Shown piece after piece: positions 20,863-29,253 of a DNA stretch of 64,000 bases. The number at the start of each line of letters is the position of its first letter. Position 1 is the stretch's first letter. Under the pieces are notes generated by a model, which was not told the DNA's origin, made no database searches, and worked only from the letters and a program-made list of their open reading frames with translations. The stretch covers positions 496,001 to 560,000 of the forward strand of contig NC_042507.1 of assembly GCF_003054445.1 (NCBI RefSeq), given 5' to 3'. The DNA comes from Pichia kudriavzevii. Taxonomy: Eukaryota > Ascomycota > Pichiomycetes > Pichiales > Pichiaceae. The position numbers were made by a program, and so were the translations under genes.

Positions 20863-21261
20863 CTATTCTGGTTTTGGCACAATGGTCTTCTTTTCATCGT
20901 CCTTTATATCAAACATATACTTGATGGCCTGTTTAGGGGTTTCTCCTAAATCATTAATTCTCCAGTTTGCAATTCTAATAAGTTGAACAATAGAGACACC
21001 TCCGAGAAAGAAATTCACAGATGCAAGAAGGTAGTTCTTTGGTATAATAACCATTGACCACCTAGTCCAGATTGCACCTGTTGCAAAAAGCGATAGTTGT
21101 TGAGTAGCGGAGACTTTCTCCACTGGTCTTGTCATCTCATTAGCACCTGCCAAAACAAGCATCCATTTCATGCAAGGGGCCCAGAAATGGATGGTTTTAG
21201 GACCGGTCTCTGAGTTGAGGAATCTCTTGAACATGTTAGCACCTGCTGCACCTGTCGCCAT
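20863..21261 (-). CDS. MPC2: Mitochondrial pyruvate carrier subunit (Mpc2/Mpc3 type)
   Basis: An inner-membrane subunit that pairs with Mpc1 to import pyruvate. The ATG at 21261-21259 gives 132 residues (129 in S. cerevisiae Mpc2). An upstream in-frame ATG at 21333 would add a hydrophobic 24-residue leader and is less likely. The sequence SETGPKTIHFWAPCMKWMLVLAGANEM, the RPVEK motif, LSLFATGAIWTRWSMVIIPKN and a third span after it are diagnostic of MPC2-type subunits, with three membrane segments. It converges on TFC1, with 286 bases between their stops. It cannot be told from sequence whether it behaves like the fermentative (Mpc2) or respiratory (Mpc3) paralogue. Confidence 0.92.
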   Translation of the reverse strand: MATGAAGANMFKRFLNSETGPKTIHFWAPCMKWMLVLAGANEMTRPVEKVSATQQLSLFATGAIWTRWSMVIIPKNYLLASVNFFLGGVSIVQLIRIANWRINDLGETPKQAIKYMFDIKDDEKKTIVPKPE

Positions 21262-21958
21262 TGTAGATATCTGTGAAGTCCAAGGTGATAAATAGCAGGT
21301 TGGAAAGAAAAAATTTAGGATTAGAGTACACAAAGAGATGTCTAACTATGTCCAAGTGTCAAAATATCAATCTGGGTATATACCTATATCGATGTGTGAC
21401 TAAACTAAGGGCGGGGAATGCAGGGGGGGAACCGGCGTGGGGAGGGCCGGTATTTTGCGATGTTCCCACTGTGGCTGTTCGGCAAGTGTGAAATGCAGAG
21501 TTTCCCGCATACGTGGGGGAATAAAAAAAAAAATTTCCAAGAAACGCGGGACGAGAAAACCATGGGGAAGAAAGAAAAAAATAAAAAAAATAAAAATAAA
21601 AACAGTTCGGCGAGCGGAGTAACGCCAATTTCTAAATTTGTAACAAAAATAAATAAAAGTGGCGCATTGTTTAATCACGTGCTTGGCGGAATTTTTGCGC
21701 CACTTTTTTTTCTCTTTTTTTTTTTCTCTTTTTTTTTATTCATTTTTCTATTATTTTATTACGTAATTGCGTTTAATTGTTTAGTTTTCTCGGATTCTGC
21801 TTATGCGCGGGACTAGTTGTAAGAACCGAGGATAACAGTGTATTAGGAGATAGAGATTGACTTGCATTGTCTAAGTGGTTGTCTGCTTTCCACATTTCTG
21901 AGGTGAAGATTCAGAATTTAACCTAGGGCGTTGTGGCTATAATACCAATTGCTGTGCC
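21262..21958. other. MPC2-BZZ1 divergent promoter region
   Basis: 697 bases with unusually mixed composition: a G-rich patch near 21412-21450, A-rich runs, then long T runs near 21704-21740. It contains a perfect 12-base inverted repeat around an E-box, listed separately. A 132-codon plus-strand frame here (21418-21816) starts without an ATG and is made of homopolymer codons, so I do not call it. Confidence 0.5.
21655..21707. repeat. Inverted repeat AAAAGTGGCGCA/TGCGCCACTTTT flanking TCACGTG
   Basis: The arms are 21655-21666 and 21696-21707, an exact 12-base match separated by 29 bases. The spacer contains TCACGTG at 21675-21681. The element lies about 250 bases before the BZZ1 start and about 400 before MPC2. 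It could be a paired factor-binding site or an RNA hairpin; a DNA site is more likely in a promoter. Confidence 0.6.
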
Positions 21959-23836
21959 ATGGATGTAAGCATTGGAGACGAAATCAAAGATGGGTTCAAG
22001 AAGACGGAGTCTTGGGTGAAATCCAACTTGGCGTTTGTGCAAGAAATGGAATCTTTTTATAAACAACGGTCGTTAATTGAACGAGAATATGCTGAAAAAT
22101 TGACTAAATTAGCACAAGAGTCTCTTCAGAAAACCACCAAGCTTGGTCCCACTTTAAGTGTTGGAGATGAGCCGACAATTACACCTGGTTCCCTTGAATG
22201 TGCTAGTGTTGTTGCCTGGAAGGAAGTTTTAATTCAATGTGAGAACATTGCAAGGGAGAAGATGAAATTGTCTGGGAAGTTTGACTCTTATGTTGCGCAG
22301 GGCTTGAGTAAGCTGGCCATCAAATATTCGGGAATTAAAGACCGGTGGAAACAGTTTGATGATGATCTCAAATCAACTAGAGATAAGCACTATAATGACA
22401 TGACTGTGAAAAAGAAAGCATATGATTCGGCATGTGAAGCAATGGAATCGCAGAGAGCCAAGTCTTTGAAAAGTACAAACGAGAAACACCAAGAGAAGCT
22501 CACCAAAAGAGAAGCTGAAATGAACATCTCCAAAAATGCTTATTTGATCTCCATCAGTGTATGTAATGGCTTAAAGGATAAATACTACTACCAAGATACA
22601 CCTGAGATTTTGGATGGTTTGCAAGAACTAAACGAGGCTAAAGTTAGTAAAGTTAATAGTATCCTGTTATCGAGCTCAGAACTAGAAAAAAAATCAAATG
22701 AAAGAATTAATACTTTTATTGACTCGATTGATTCTGTCGTTAAACAAAATCTGCCAAAGTTGGATACTGCAATGTTTGTCAAGCATAACATTTCAAATTG
22801 GTCAGAACCAGCACATTTCCAATACATACCTTCGTCAATTTGGCATGATGATGATCAAATGATTGTTAATGATTCGGCATTATATGATTTGAAATTGAGG
22901 TTAAACAATGCATGTGCAACGTATGAGAAATTGTCTGAAATTTGTAATGATGAAAAACAGGTGGTTGAAGAAGTCTTGGTGGAAAGAAATAAATTGGTGG
23001 GCGATACCTTCAATGAAGTCCAAGTAAAAACACCAGAAGAGTACCAAAAGTTTGAAGAATTGTTAATTAAATCAATTTCAACACTACAAAAATTCACTAA
23101 TGACGATACTAAAAGAGTAATGGCAGAAGTTGAAATCCAAACCATTCAATCCGCAACGGGTGACATAGATATGACTATAACTACACCGATTCACGAAAAG
23201 AAAAAATCCAAATTTGGTTTCTTGAAATTGAATAAACATCAAGGTAATTCTGCTGAAGAACCAGAAATGGAAGTTCAAGAACTTTCACAAGACGTTAACA
23301 ATATTCGAATTACCCCGTCGAACACTAAATCAAGATTGTTCAACACATTGGGTAAAATAGTAGATGCATACAATACACCAGTAGGTGAACCAATCAATTT
23401 CAGGTCGACAACTACTTCTTCTTTGTCAAAGGTTGCCATTGCGCAGTATCCATATGAAGCACAAGGTGAAGATGAAATATCAATGAATAAGGGCGATCAG
23501 TTTGATATAGTGGATGAAGATGATGGCTCGGGTTGGACATTTGTTAAGTCATCCTATGATGAAGGTTTGGTTCCTACCTCCTATTTGAAGATTGAGCAAG
23601 TTCAATTACAACAAAAGAAAAAAATTCCTCCTAAAGTTGTACCACGAAAAAATACAAAGACCATCAAGAGAATGGAAATTTTATATGACTATCAATCACA
23701 AGGTGATGATGAACTGAGTCTACAAACGGGAGATATTGTAACTATTATACAAGATGACGATGGTTCAGGGTGGACGGAGGGTGAAATCAATGGCGAGACA
23801 GGCTTATTCCCAACCAGCTATGGAACGCTCGTTTAG
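21959..23836 (+). CDS. BZZ1: Bzz1, F-BAR and double SH3 protein of actin patches
   Basis: An adaptor that activates Las17/WASP-driven actin assembly at endocytic sites. It has 625 residues (633 in S. cerevisiae). An F-BAR domain covers about residues 1-300 (SIGDEIKDGFKKTESWVKSN, SFYKQRSLIEREYAEKL). Two SH3 domains lie at about 494-549 (AIAQYPYEAQGEDEISMNKG ... GWTFVKS...LVPTSYL) and 570-624 (ILYDYQSQGDDELSLQTG ... GWTEGEI...GLFPTSYG). Both SH3 domains keep the ALYDY-like, W and P-x-x-Y residues. The ATG lies in the context GCCATGG. Confidence 0.94.
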   Translation: MDVSIGDEIKDGFKKTESWVKSNLAFVQEMESFYKQRSLIEREYAEKLTKLAQESLQKTTKLGPTLSVGDEPTITPGSLECASVVAWKEVLIQCENIAREKMKLSGKFDSYVAQGLSKLAIKYSGIKDRWKQFDDDLKSTRDKHYNDMTVKKKAYDSACEAMESQRAKSLKSTNEKHQEKLTKREAEMNISKNAYLISISVCNGLKDKYYYQDTPEILDGLQELNEAKVSKVNSILLSSSELEKKSNERINTFIDSIDSVVKQNLPKLDTAMFVKHNISNWSEPAHFQYIPSSIWHDDDQMIVNDSALYDLKLRLNNACATYEKLSEICNDEKQVVEEVLVERNKLVGDTFNEVQVKTPEEYQKFEELLIKSISTLQKFTNDDTKRVMAEVEIQTIQSATGDIDMTITTPIHEKKKSKFGFLKLNKHQGNSAEEPEMEVQELSQDVNNIRITPSNTKSRLFNTLGKIVDAYNTPVGEPINFRSTTTSSLSKVAIAQYPYEAQGEDEISMNKGDQFDIVDEDDGSGWTFVKSSYDEGLVPTSYLKIEQVQLQQKKKIPPKVVPRKNTKTIKRMEILYDYQSQGDDELSLQTGDIVTIIQDDDGSGWTEGEINGETGLFPTSYGTLV

Positions 23837-23929
23837 ATTTACGCTTTCTATTGTTGCTTCCTGTACTTTGTTTTTTTTTTTTTAAATCAGAGACGATGTT
23901 TCCACATGCAATTGCATATTTAGTATTGA

Positions 23930-25204
23930 TTAAGCTGGCGGTAGAAATGCAGCAAAAAGTGCCGTTTGTAAAATAACCCAGAATATCCACCACTTCAAGA
24001 TCCATCTCCCTCTTTCCGGATTAACGGTATATAAATATGAAACGTACCAAATGTGTAACGGTATAAAAGTACTCACCCTATTAACTATTTGGACATGCAT
24101 CGTTGTAAATTGGAGAGCTAAATAGATGGCAGACATGATAGTGAGAGATTTCAAAGTCACCCAACTTTTGAAGAAATTTATTGACAATCCAAGAATAAGA
24201 AGTTGTGGAGCCGCAATAACAAACATTGGGATGTTCGCAATAGTAAAGTATTTTAAAAATCCATTATCCCAATAGTGAGATTGTGCATATAGTACAAGAG
24301 ATTTACTAAAACTGTTGCACCATTCACCTCTCTCGGGGCAGTAAATTGAATACGGAATGTAGATTGACAGTGCCAGTCCTATGAAAAGCTGAGCACCAGT
24401 AATTAAGATGGTGAATATGTCTTTTATATTTCGAAACTGCAACAAATCAGTCAGATATATAATTCCATATAAGAGACTATTCGACCTAAAACCAAATGCA
24501 ATAGTAAATAGCGTTCCAGAAAGAAAATATCGAACCCGATTAGATAATGTAACTCTTCCTCTGGATGATAAATATAAGTAGACCCCCAAATATGATAAAA
24601 ATTGCACCATTGTTTCGGAGTAAGACACTGTTGAAAATATTCCAGATGGTTGAATGAGAATTATCAATGATGTATAGTACGCAAATTTCTTGTTATTCAG
24701 TTTACCAATCAATTTCAAATTTCCTTCGCAAATCAAGAGGCATAAATGGTAAAGGATATAGCTAATAAGTATAATCAGAACATTGTTCAAAATGATAAAA
24801 GATACAAGCACGTCGTATATATCCATTTCAATGCCATAGAAACTCATTGAAGTCTTGAATATTCTCATCATTCTCCACCATAAAGGACCAAAAACCCATT
24901 CATGCTCATAAGTAATCCCGTCCATAGATAACTTTAAAAAATACACAGAGTCCCATGCTGTCAAATTGTTCAATATCTGCAATAGCCACCCTGGATATTT
25001 TGGGATCTCTGACTTATATTTATCGATTAAAATTGCTGAGGATGTATCAAATTGGAAGGGAACAAAATATACAACGGCCGCTTGGATTATTCGGACTACA
25101 AATAACCCAATTAAAACATGAAGAAAACGGTATTGATAACTCTCAATCTTTAACATTAGACTGTTTTGTGTAGGTGGATAGCAACCAAATCCCAAGTTGC
25201 ACAT
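23930..25204 (-). CDS. GPI18: Gpi18, GPI mannosyltransferase II (PIG-V family)
   Basis: An ER membrane enzyme that adds the second mannose to the GPI anchor precursor, using dolichol-phosphate mannose. It has 424 residues with about eight or more hydrophobic spans. The luminal first loop has the PIG-V landmarks LTAWDSVYFLKLSMDG and YEHEWVFGPLWW, and further on comes SPGIFS-like IQPSGIFSTVSYSETM. The C-terminus WYVSYLYTVNPERGRW also fits. The frame begins at an ATG (25204-25202), but a second ATG at 25156 (MLKIESYQYRF) gives a start closer to the first membrane span and may be the true one. Confidence 0.88.
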   Translation of the reverse strand: MCNLGFGCYPPTQNSLMLKIESYQYRFLHVLIGLFVVRIIQAAVVYFVPFQFDTSSAILIDKYKSEIPKYPGWLLQILNNLTAWDSVYFLKLSMDGITYEHEWVFGPLWWRMMRIFKTSMSFYGIEMDIYDVLVSFIILNNVLIILISYILYHLCLLICEGNLKLIGKLNNKKFAYYTSLIILIQPSGIFSTVSYSETMVQFLSYLGVYLYLSSRGRVTLSNRVRYFLSGTLFTIAFGFRSNSLLYGIIYLTDLLQFRNIKDIFTILITGAQLFIGLALSIYIPYSIYCPERGEWCNSFSKSLVLYAQSHYWDNGFLKYFTIANIPMFVIAAPQLLILGLSINFFKSWVTLKSLTIMSAIYLALQFTTMHVQIVNRVSTFIPLHIWYVSYLYTVNPERGRWILKWWIFWVILQTALFAAFLPPA

Positions 25205-26437
25205 AAGAAACTTCTCGTGGAGGTCAATCTAACAGACGTATTAAATATTGAAATGCGAAAGTCCTATACTCGTTCCTATTTAAAACTTGAATTTTCATTA
25301 CAGAAAAGAAGAACTAATTTTTTTTACCTACTATAAGAACGATACAAACAGAAACTAGTGGAGAGGCAGCAATGACATCAGATAAAAAGCTTCTCATACA
25401 TACCAGACATGGAAATAGCTTTGAGTCTACTGTTTCAATAAAACAATTGGAATTACATTATGTTAAAAAAAAATAAAGATGAACAAATGAAACAATTTCG
25501 AAGAAAAATAATAGTCTTATTGAGGAGAGGATGTGATTGAAAGTAACAAATGAGAAAAGGTGAACTAAAATGGGAAAAAAAAAGTACAAATGAGTTTCAA
25601 TGTCAAATGAAATATGGAAAGAAAGCATACATGTGATACCATTTAGAACAATACTTACAATTTGATAAAATTCAATGAAGGTTGCAAGGAGACAGCATAC
25701 ATTGTGGCTATATTTTCAATAGAAACAGATTTCAATCTATTGATTTACCTGGGGCATTTTCTCAATGATATTTTGATGCACTGAATCGCTTGTGTGCAAA
25801 ACAAAAACATCATCATCATAAGAAAGCAACTATAAATGTTTCTATGGAATATGTATAATCTGAACGGGCTTCTTTTTTTGTCTGAATGAGAAAAAAAAGC
25901 ATGATGTAGGTCAATACAAGTTGGATAGTACGTCGCAGTGAAATCCTTATTTATTGTTAAAAAAGTGACTAGTGATATTGCCATGTTTGCTCAAGCGTGA
26001 GGTTTGATCTGTCGAAAGGAGGGGGGCGTTAGTAATTGCATGATTTCTTCGTTTGCATGTCCGGCTGCCAAAACACTATGCTTCTTTGTTATATTGTATC
26101 CAGAAACATTGGCTAAGAGAACCGTCTCTAGTTGCTCATAGCTAACTACATTGTTTTTTTTGCCTTCAGTAGAAATAACATGTTTTCTGGCAACACTCGG
26201 TGGCTCAACTTTGTTGCACCACTGGAGCAGCTCCAAAAAAAGCGCATTTTGGCATTTCCTTCCCTCTCGCTCAACTCTAACGCTATTTTATAGACACTTT
26301 TAAAGGTAGCACTAAGGGATGTTCTCAACTAAAGAGACCTTCCCAACACTGGATTATTATTATACGTATATATAGATCTGCTCCCGATCTCTTCGTTTTT
26401 AGGTTAATTATTCAATGCAATTTTATCAATAGAAAAA
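25205..26437. other. Intergenic, 1.2 kb upstream of GPI18
   Basis: AT-rich sequence between two minus-strand genes. It contains a 79-codon ATG frame (25745-25984, minus) that I do not recognise, and a 98-codon minus-strand frame without an ATG (25991-26287) that starts inside a TATAAAATAG box (26283-26292). Neither is called as a gene. No tRNA or snoRNA was found. Confidence 0.4.
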
Positions 26438-28471
26438 TCAAGGCTGTCCATGGATTCTCCTGATATGGTTTTTCAAATGATCGGATCTCTTGAAAGCTTT
26501 ACCACATTTTATACAAGCAAATTTGGCTATTTTTAAATGGATACAATCAATGTGGCGCTTCCATTGTGATCTCTGTTTGAACTCTTTTGGACACTGAAGA
26601 CACTTATAGATATTATCTTTGGCTTTGTTGGGATTTTTCTTGTTAGACCTTTGTGCTCTGACTCTAGGGATTTTAGTTGCAAGAAGGACATCGGATGATT
26701 TCGTTTTTGCAAAATTGTCCTTATTTCGCTTCAGTGATGCTCTAAAAATTTCCAGTACGATATCATTATCTTTCTCAATTTCTTGGGTGTCCTGCTCTTG
26801 TTCTTCGGCTTTTATAAGTTTGGGTTTATCTATTTCAAATTCCATTATATTGCTAACCTGTTTGATTTGATTTAGTTTGCCGAAGCTATTATTCATAGAA
26901 CAATCGTTCTCTCTTTCTTTATTTTTCATGATACTGTTCCCCTGTCTATATTTCTTATTGTGCCTTTTGAATGTTAATACTATCTTTCTTTTTGGGAGCG
27001 CAGTGTCTTGACTAAGTTGAGATTTACACTCCTGGCTGTTGCTTTTCAAACCTTTAACTTTTTTCATCTGTGGTTTAATTACATCTCTTTGGTCAGAGGA
27101 ATTGCAGTCGGCTGTAATGTTAATACCATGTATATCAACTTCGCTTAATTCTTCCCTTGCTTCTTCGTCTTCTGCTTCTTCTACCCCTTCTTTTGCTTTT
27201 CCTTGCTTTGACATGACATTTTGCTTTATTTCTTCACTATTTCCTAGGTCCTCTACTTTTTCAATGTGTAGAGCATTCTGCTTTGTATTATCAATTAATT
27301 TCTGTGTACAAGCAATTGTTTCCAGACTTTTTCTTTCTTTCTCCATTTCCCTTAATATCTTAGCTTCAGGTTGAAAAGAATCAAAATCATTATATCGAGG
27401 TGTAGCTTCTTTATATTGCGTTTCTTTTCCTCTAAATATGTTTTCAGAGAAGGTACTAGGAAAATCTGAATATTTACAGCTAGTATAGTTTGGTTGAATA
27501 GATTGCTGTTGATTAGGAATTTCGTTCGCTTCTATATGTATAGAAGTTAAATCACCTGATAACCTACGAAGTTTATATGTTTGATTGTCATTCAAAGTTT
27601 TAAAGCCATTGTAATTTGTATTTATTTTTTCATCATTGTCATCCAAATAATTACTGTTGTGCTGCTTCAAGCTCTTGTGAATGGCTTGAATCAACTTTCT
27701 ATCTCTTAGTTTCGTTATTCTGTTTGAAGATGTGATAATTCTAATTGAAGTTGTATTGTTAGGAGAGGGAGTATGGTGGAAAAAAATAGGGTTTATTGTC
27801 CCATTATCCTCTTCCATAGTATGTATTCTTGAGTTGGAATTAGATATCACAGAATCTAATTCGTAGCTTGTCGATTCAAAACTTCTATTATTTTCAAGTG
27901 TATTAGCATAAATTGGGTCATCGTAAAGATATTCTTGATAATATTGAGAATTGGTAATTTCAATGTTATCGAGTTTACTGTAGAATTCAGCTGTATTTTT
28001 TAAATTTGAATCAAACAAGAATGAACGATCAACTATCGACATTTTCTCATTTAAATTTGATGCTTTAAAAAAATTGGACATTTTATCGGTCATAAAAACA
28101 TTATTTTTTGATCCATCTAAGATACACTGGGAGGGGTCTACCGTTTTCAATATTCTAGGATCATATAAACCTTTGTTATAGTGACAAATGTATGAATCTT
28201 CCCTTTCATTAGCATGTAAACGGCTTTGGTAATTTGAAACTGAAGTTATACAAGGAGAAGATAGGTTGTGAAATAACTCTAAGTTTGATGTGGAGTCATC
28301 ACTATCTTTCTGGGTAACATTATTAACACAGAGCTTAGATTGACTTTGGTGAGCCCGTGCTGCTAAATCTGACAACTTCTGGGTAGCAAGACAATTTGTG
28401 CCATCATCCAAAGTAGGTGTCACCTGTCTGTCCCTTGAAGAAGTGTTGGTGAATTTCACAGCCATCTTCAT
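26438..28471 (-). CDS. C2H2 zinc-finger protein, likely transcription factor
   Basis: A 677-residue protein rich in Asn, Ser and charged residues, with two C2H2 fingers at its extreme C-terminus (about 622-677). They read CLQCPKEFKQRSQWKRHIDC-IH and CIKCGKAFKRSDHLKNHIRR-IH, with complete Cys2His2 ligands, followed by GQP and the stop. Upstream of the fingers is a basic stretch (RVRAQRSNKKNPNKAKD) and a glutamate-rich segment near 440-460 (EEAEDEEAREELSEVD). I do not recognise an orthologue. A sequence-specific DNA-binding role is inferred from the fingers only. The ATG at 28471 has a second ATG two codons later. It is divergent from EIS1. Confidence 0.8.
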   Translation of the reverse strand: MKMAVKFTNTSSRDRQVTPTLDDGTNCLATQKLSDLAARAHQSQSKLCVNNVTQKDSDDSTSNLELFHNLSSPCITSVSNYQSRLHANEREDSYICHYNKGLYDPRILKTVDPSQCILDGSKNNVFMTDKMSNFFKASNLNEKMSIVDRSFLFDSNLKNTAEFYSKLDNIEITNSQYYQEYLYDDPIYANTLENNRSFESTSYELDSVISNSNSRIHTMEEDNGTINPIFFHHTPSPNNTTSIRIITSSNRITKLRDRKLIQAIHKSLKQHNSNYLDDNDEKINTNYNGFKTLNDNQTYKLRRLSGDLTSIHIEANEIPNQQQSIQPNYTSCKYSDFPSTFSENIFRGKETQYKEATPRYNDFDSFQPEAKILREMEKERKSLETIACTQKLIDNTKQNALHIEKVEDLGNSEEIKQNVMSKQGKAKEGVEEAEDEEAREELSEVDIHGINITADCNSSDQRDVIKPQMKKVKGLKSNSQECKSQLSQDTALPKRKIVLTFKRHNKKYRQGNSIMKNKERENDCSMNNSFGKLNQIKQVSNIMEFEIDKPKLIKAEEQEQDTQEIEKDNDIVLEIFRASLKRNKDNFAKTKSSDVLLATKIPRVRAQRSNKKNPNKAKDNIYKCLQCPKEFKQRSQWKRHIDCIHLKIAKFACIKCGKAFKRSDHLKNHIRRIHGQP

Positions 28472-29253
28472 TTATTGAAAAAGGCTTATACTAGAAGATA
28501 TATGGTGAATCGGGTTGGGTTAAATGGGCAATAGCTTCTAATTGCAAGTGAAACGGGCAACTCAAGGAAATGGGATTGATTTGATCTATAAATTTCCCCT
28601 TTTCACTTGATAAAGAGCTGAGCCCTAGAAATTAGTATTACGTAAAAAAGAGAAAGAAACATTACTGTTGGAGTCGATCGTCGTGAATAGGGAAAAAATA
28701 CAGCCCGAATAGGCAATATCCAAATTCGGAAAGCGGCATGCCTGTTTGGGAAACAATGGCAGAAACAATCAATAGTACGAGCCTCGATCGCAGAGAAGGA
28801 AGCATGGGAAGAAGGCGGGGAATGCGAGGAGTGAGTATCCATAGAATCTTTGCAACCCTTGCCTATCCTTGAAGATGATGACCATTCTATTCTTGCAATT
28901 GTAATTCCGCTTTTAATCGTATTTGCATTCATACCTTCAACTTGTAATTGAGTTGAAACCGAGGCTGTTATACTTTTATTATTGACTGTGAACCCTAACT
29001 TGAACTCTCACTTTTCTTTTTCCAAGTTAGACGGGAATTGTACAATTATTGCCTTTTGATCCATCATTATTCAAACCAACCTAAACACAAAGAAAGAGGA
29101 AACCATTAAATTTATATCACCAAACATATCATATTCGGTTTTTTTTGTTGATTTAAGTACACACAAATAGAGGGGAGAAAAAAGAACCAAAAGAGCCTAT
29201 AAGGCAAGCCAACTAAACAAATTGAATTTTCTCATCAACATACATCCATTAAA
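28472..29253. other. Divergent promoter region, zinc-finger gene and EIS1
   Basis: 782 bases. It holds a 109-codon minus-strand ATG frame (28603-28932) without recognisable features, which I treat as chance. The EIS1-proximal part is rich in A and ACA repeats, as in leaders of well expressed yeast genes. Confidence 0.45.

Noticed and set aside
21418-21816. 132-codon ORF between MPC2 and BZZ1
   Set aside because: It lacks an ATG start and consists largely of poly-Lys/Asn and poly-Phe from A and T runs.
25745-25984. 79-codon ATG ORF on the minus strand upstream of GPI18
   Set aside because: No recognisable feature beyond a Met/Phe-rich patch; expected by chance in AT-rich sequence.
28603-28932. 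109-codon ATG ORF on the minus strand before EIS1
   Set aside because: No domain, odd composition with clusters of Ser and His, and it lies in a divergent promoter. It cannot be fully excluded.
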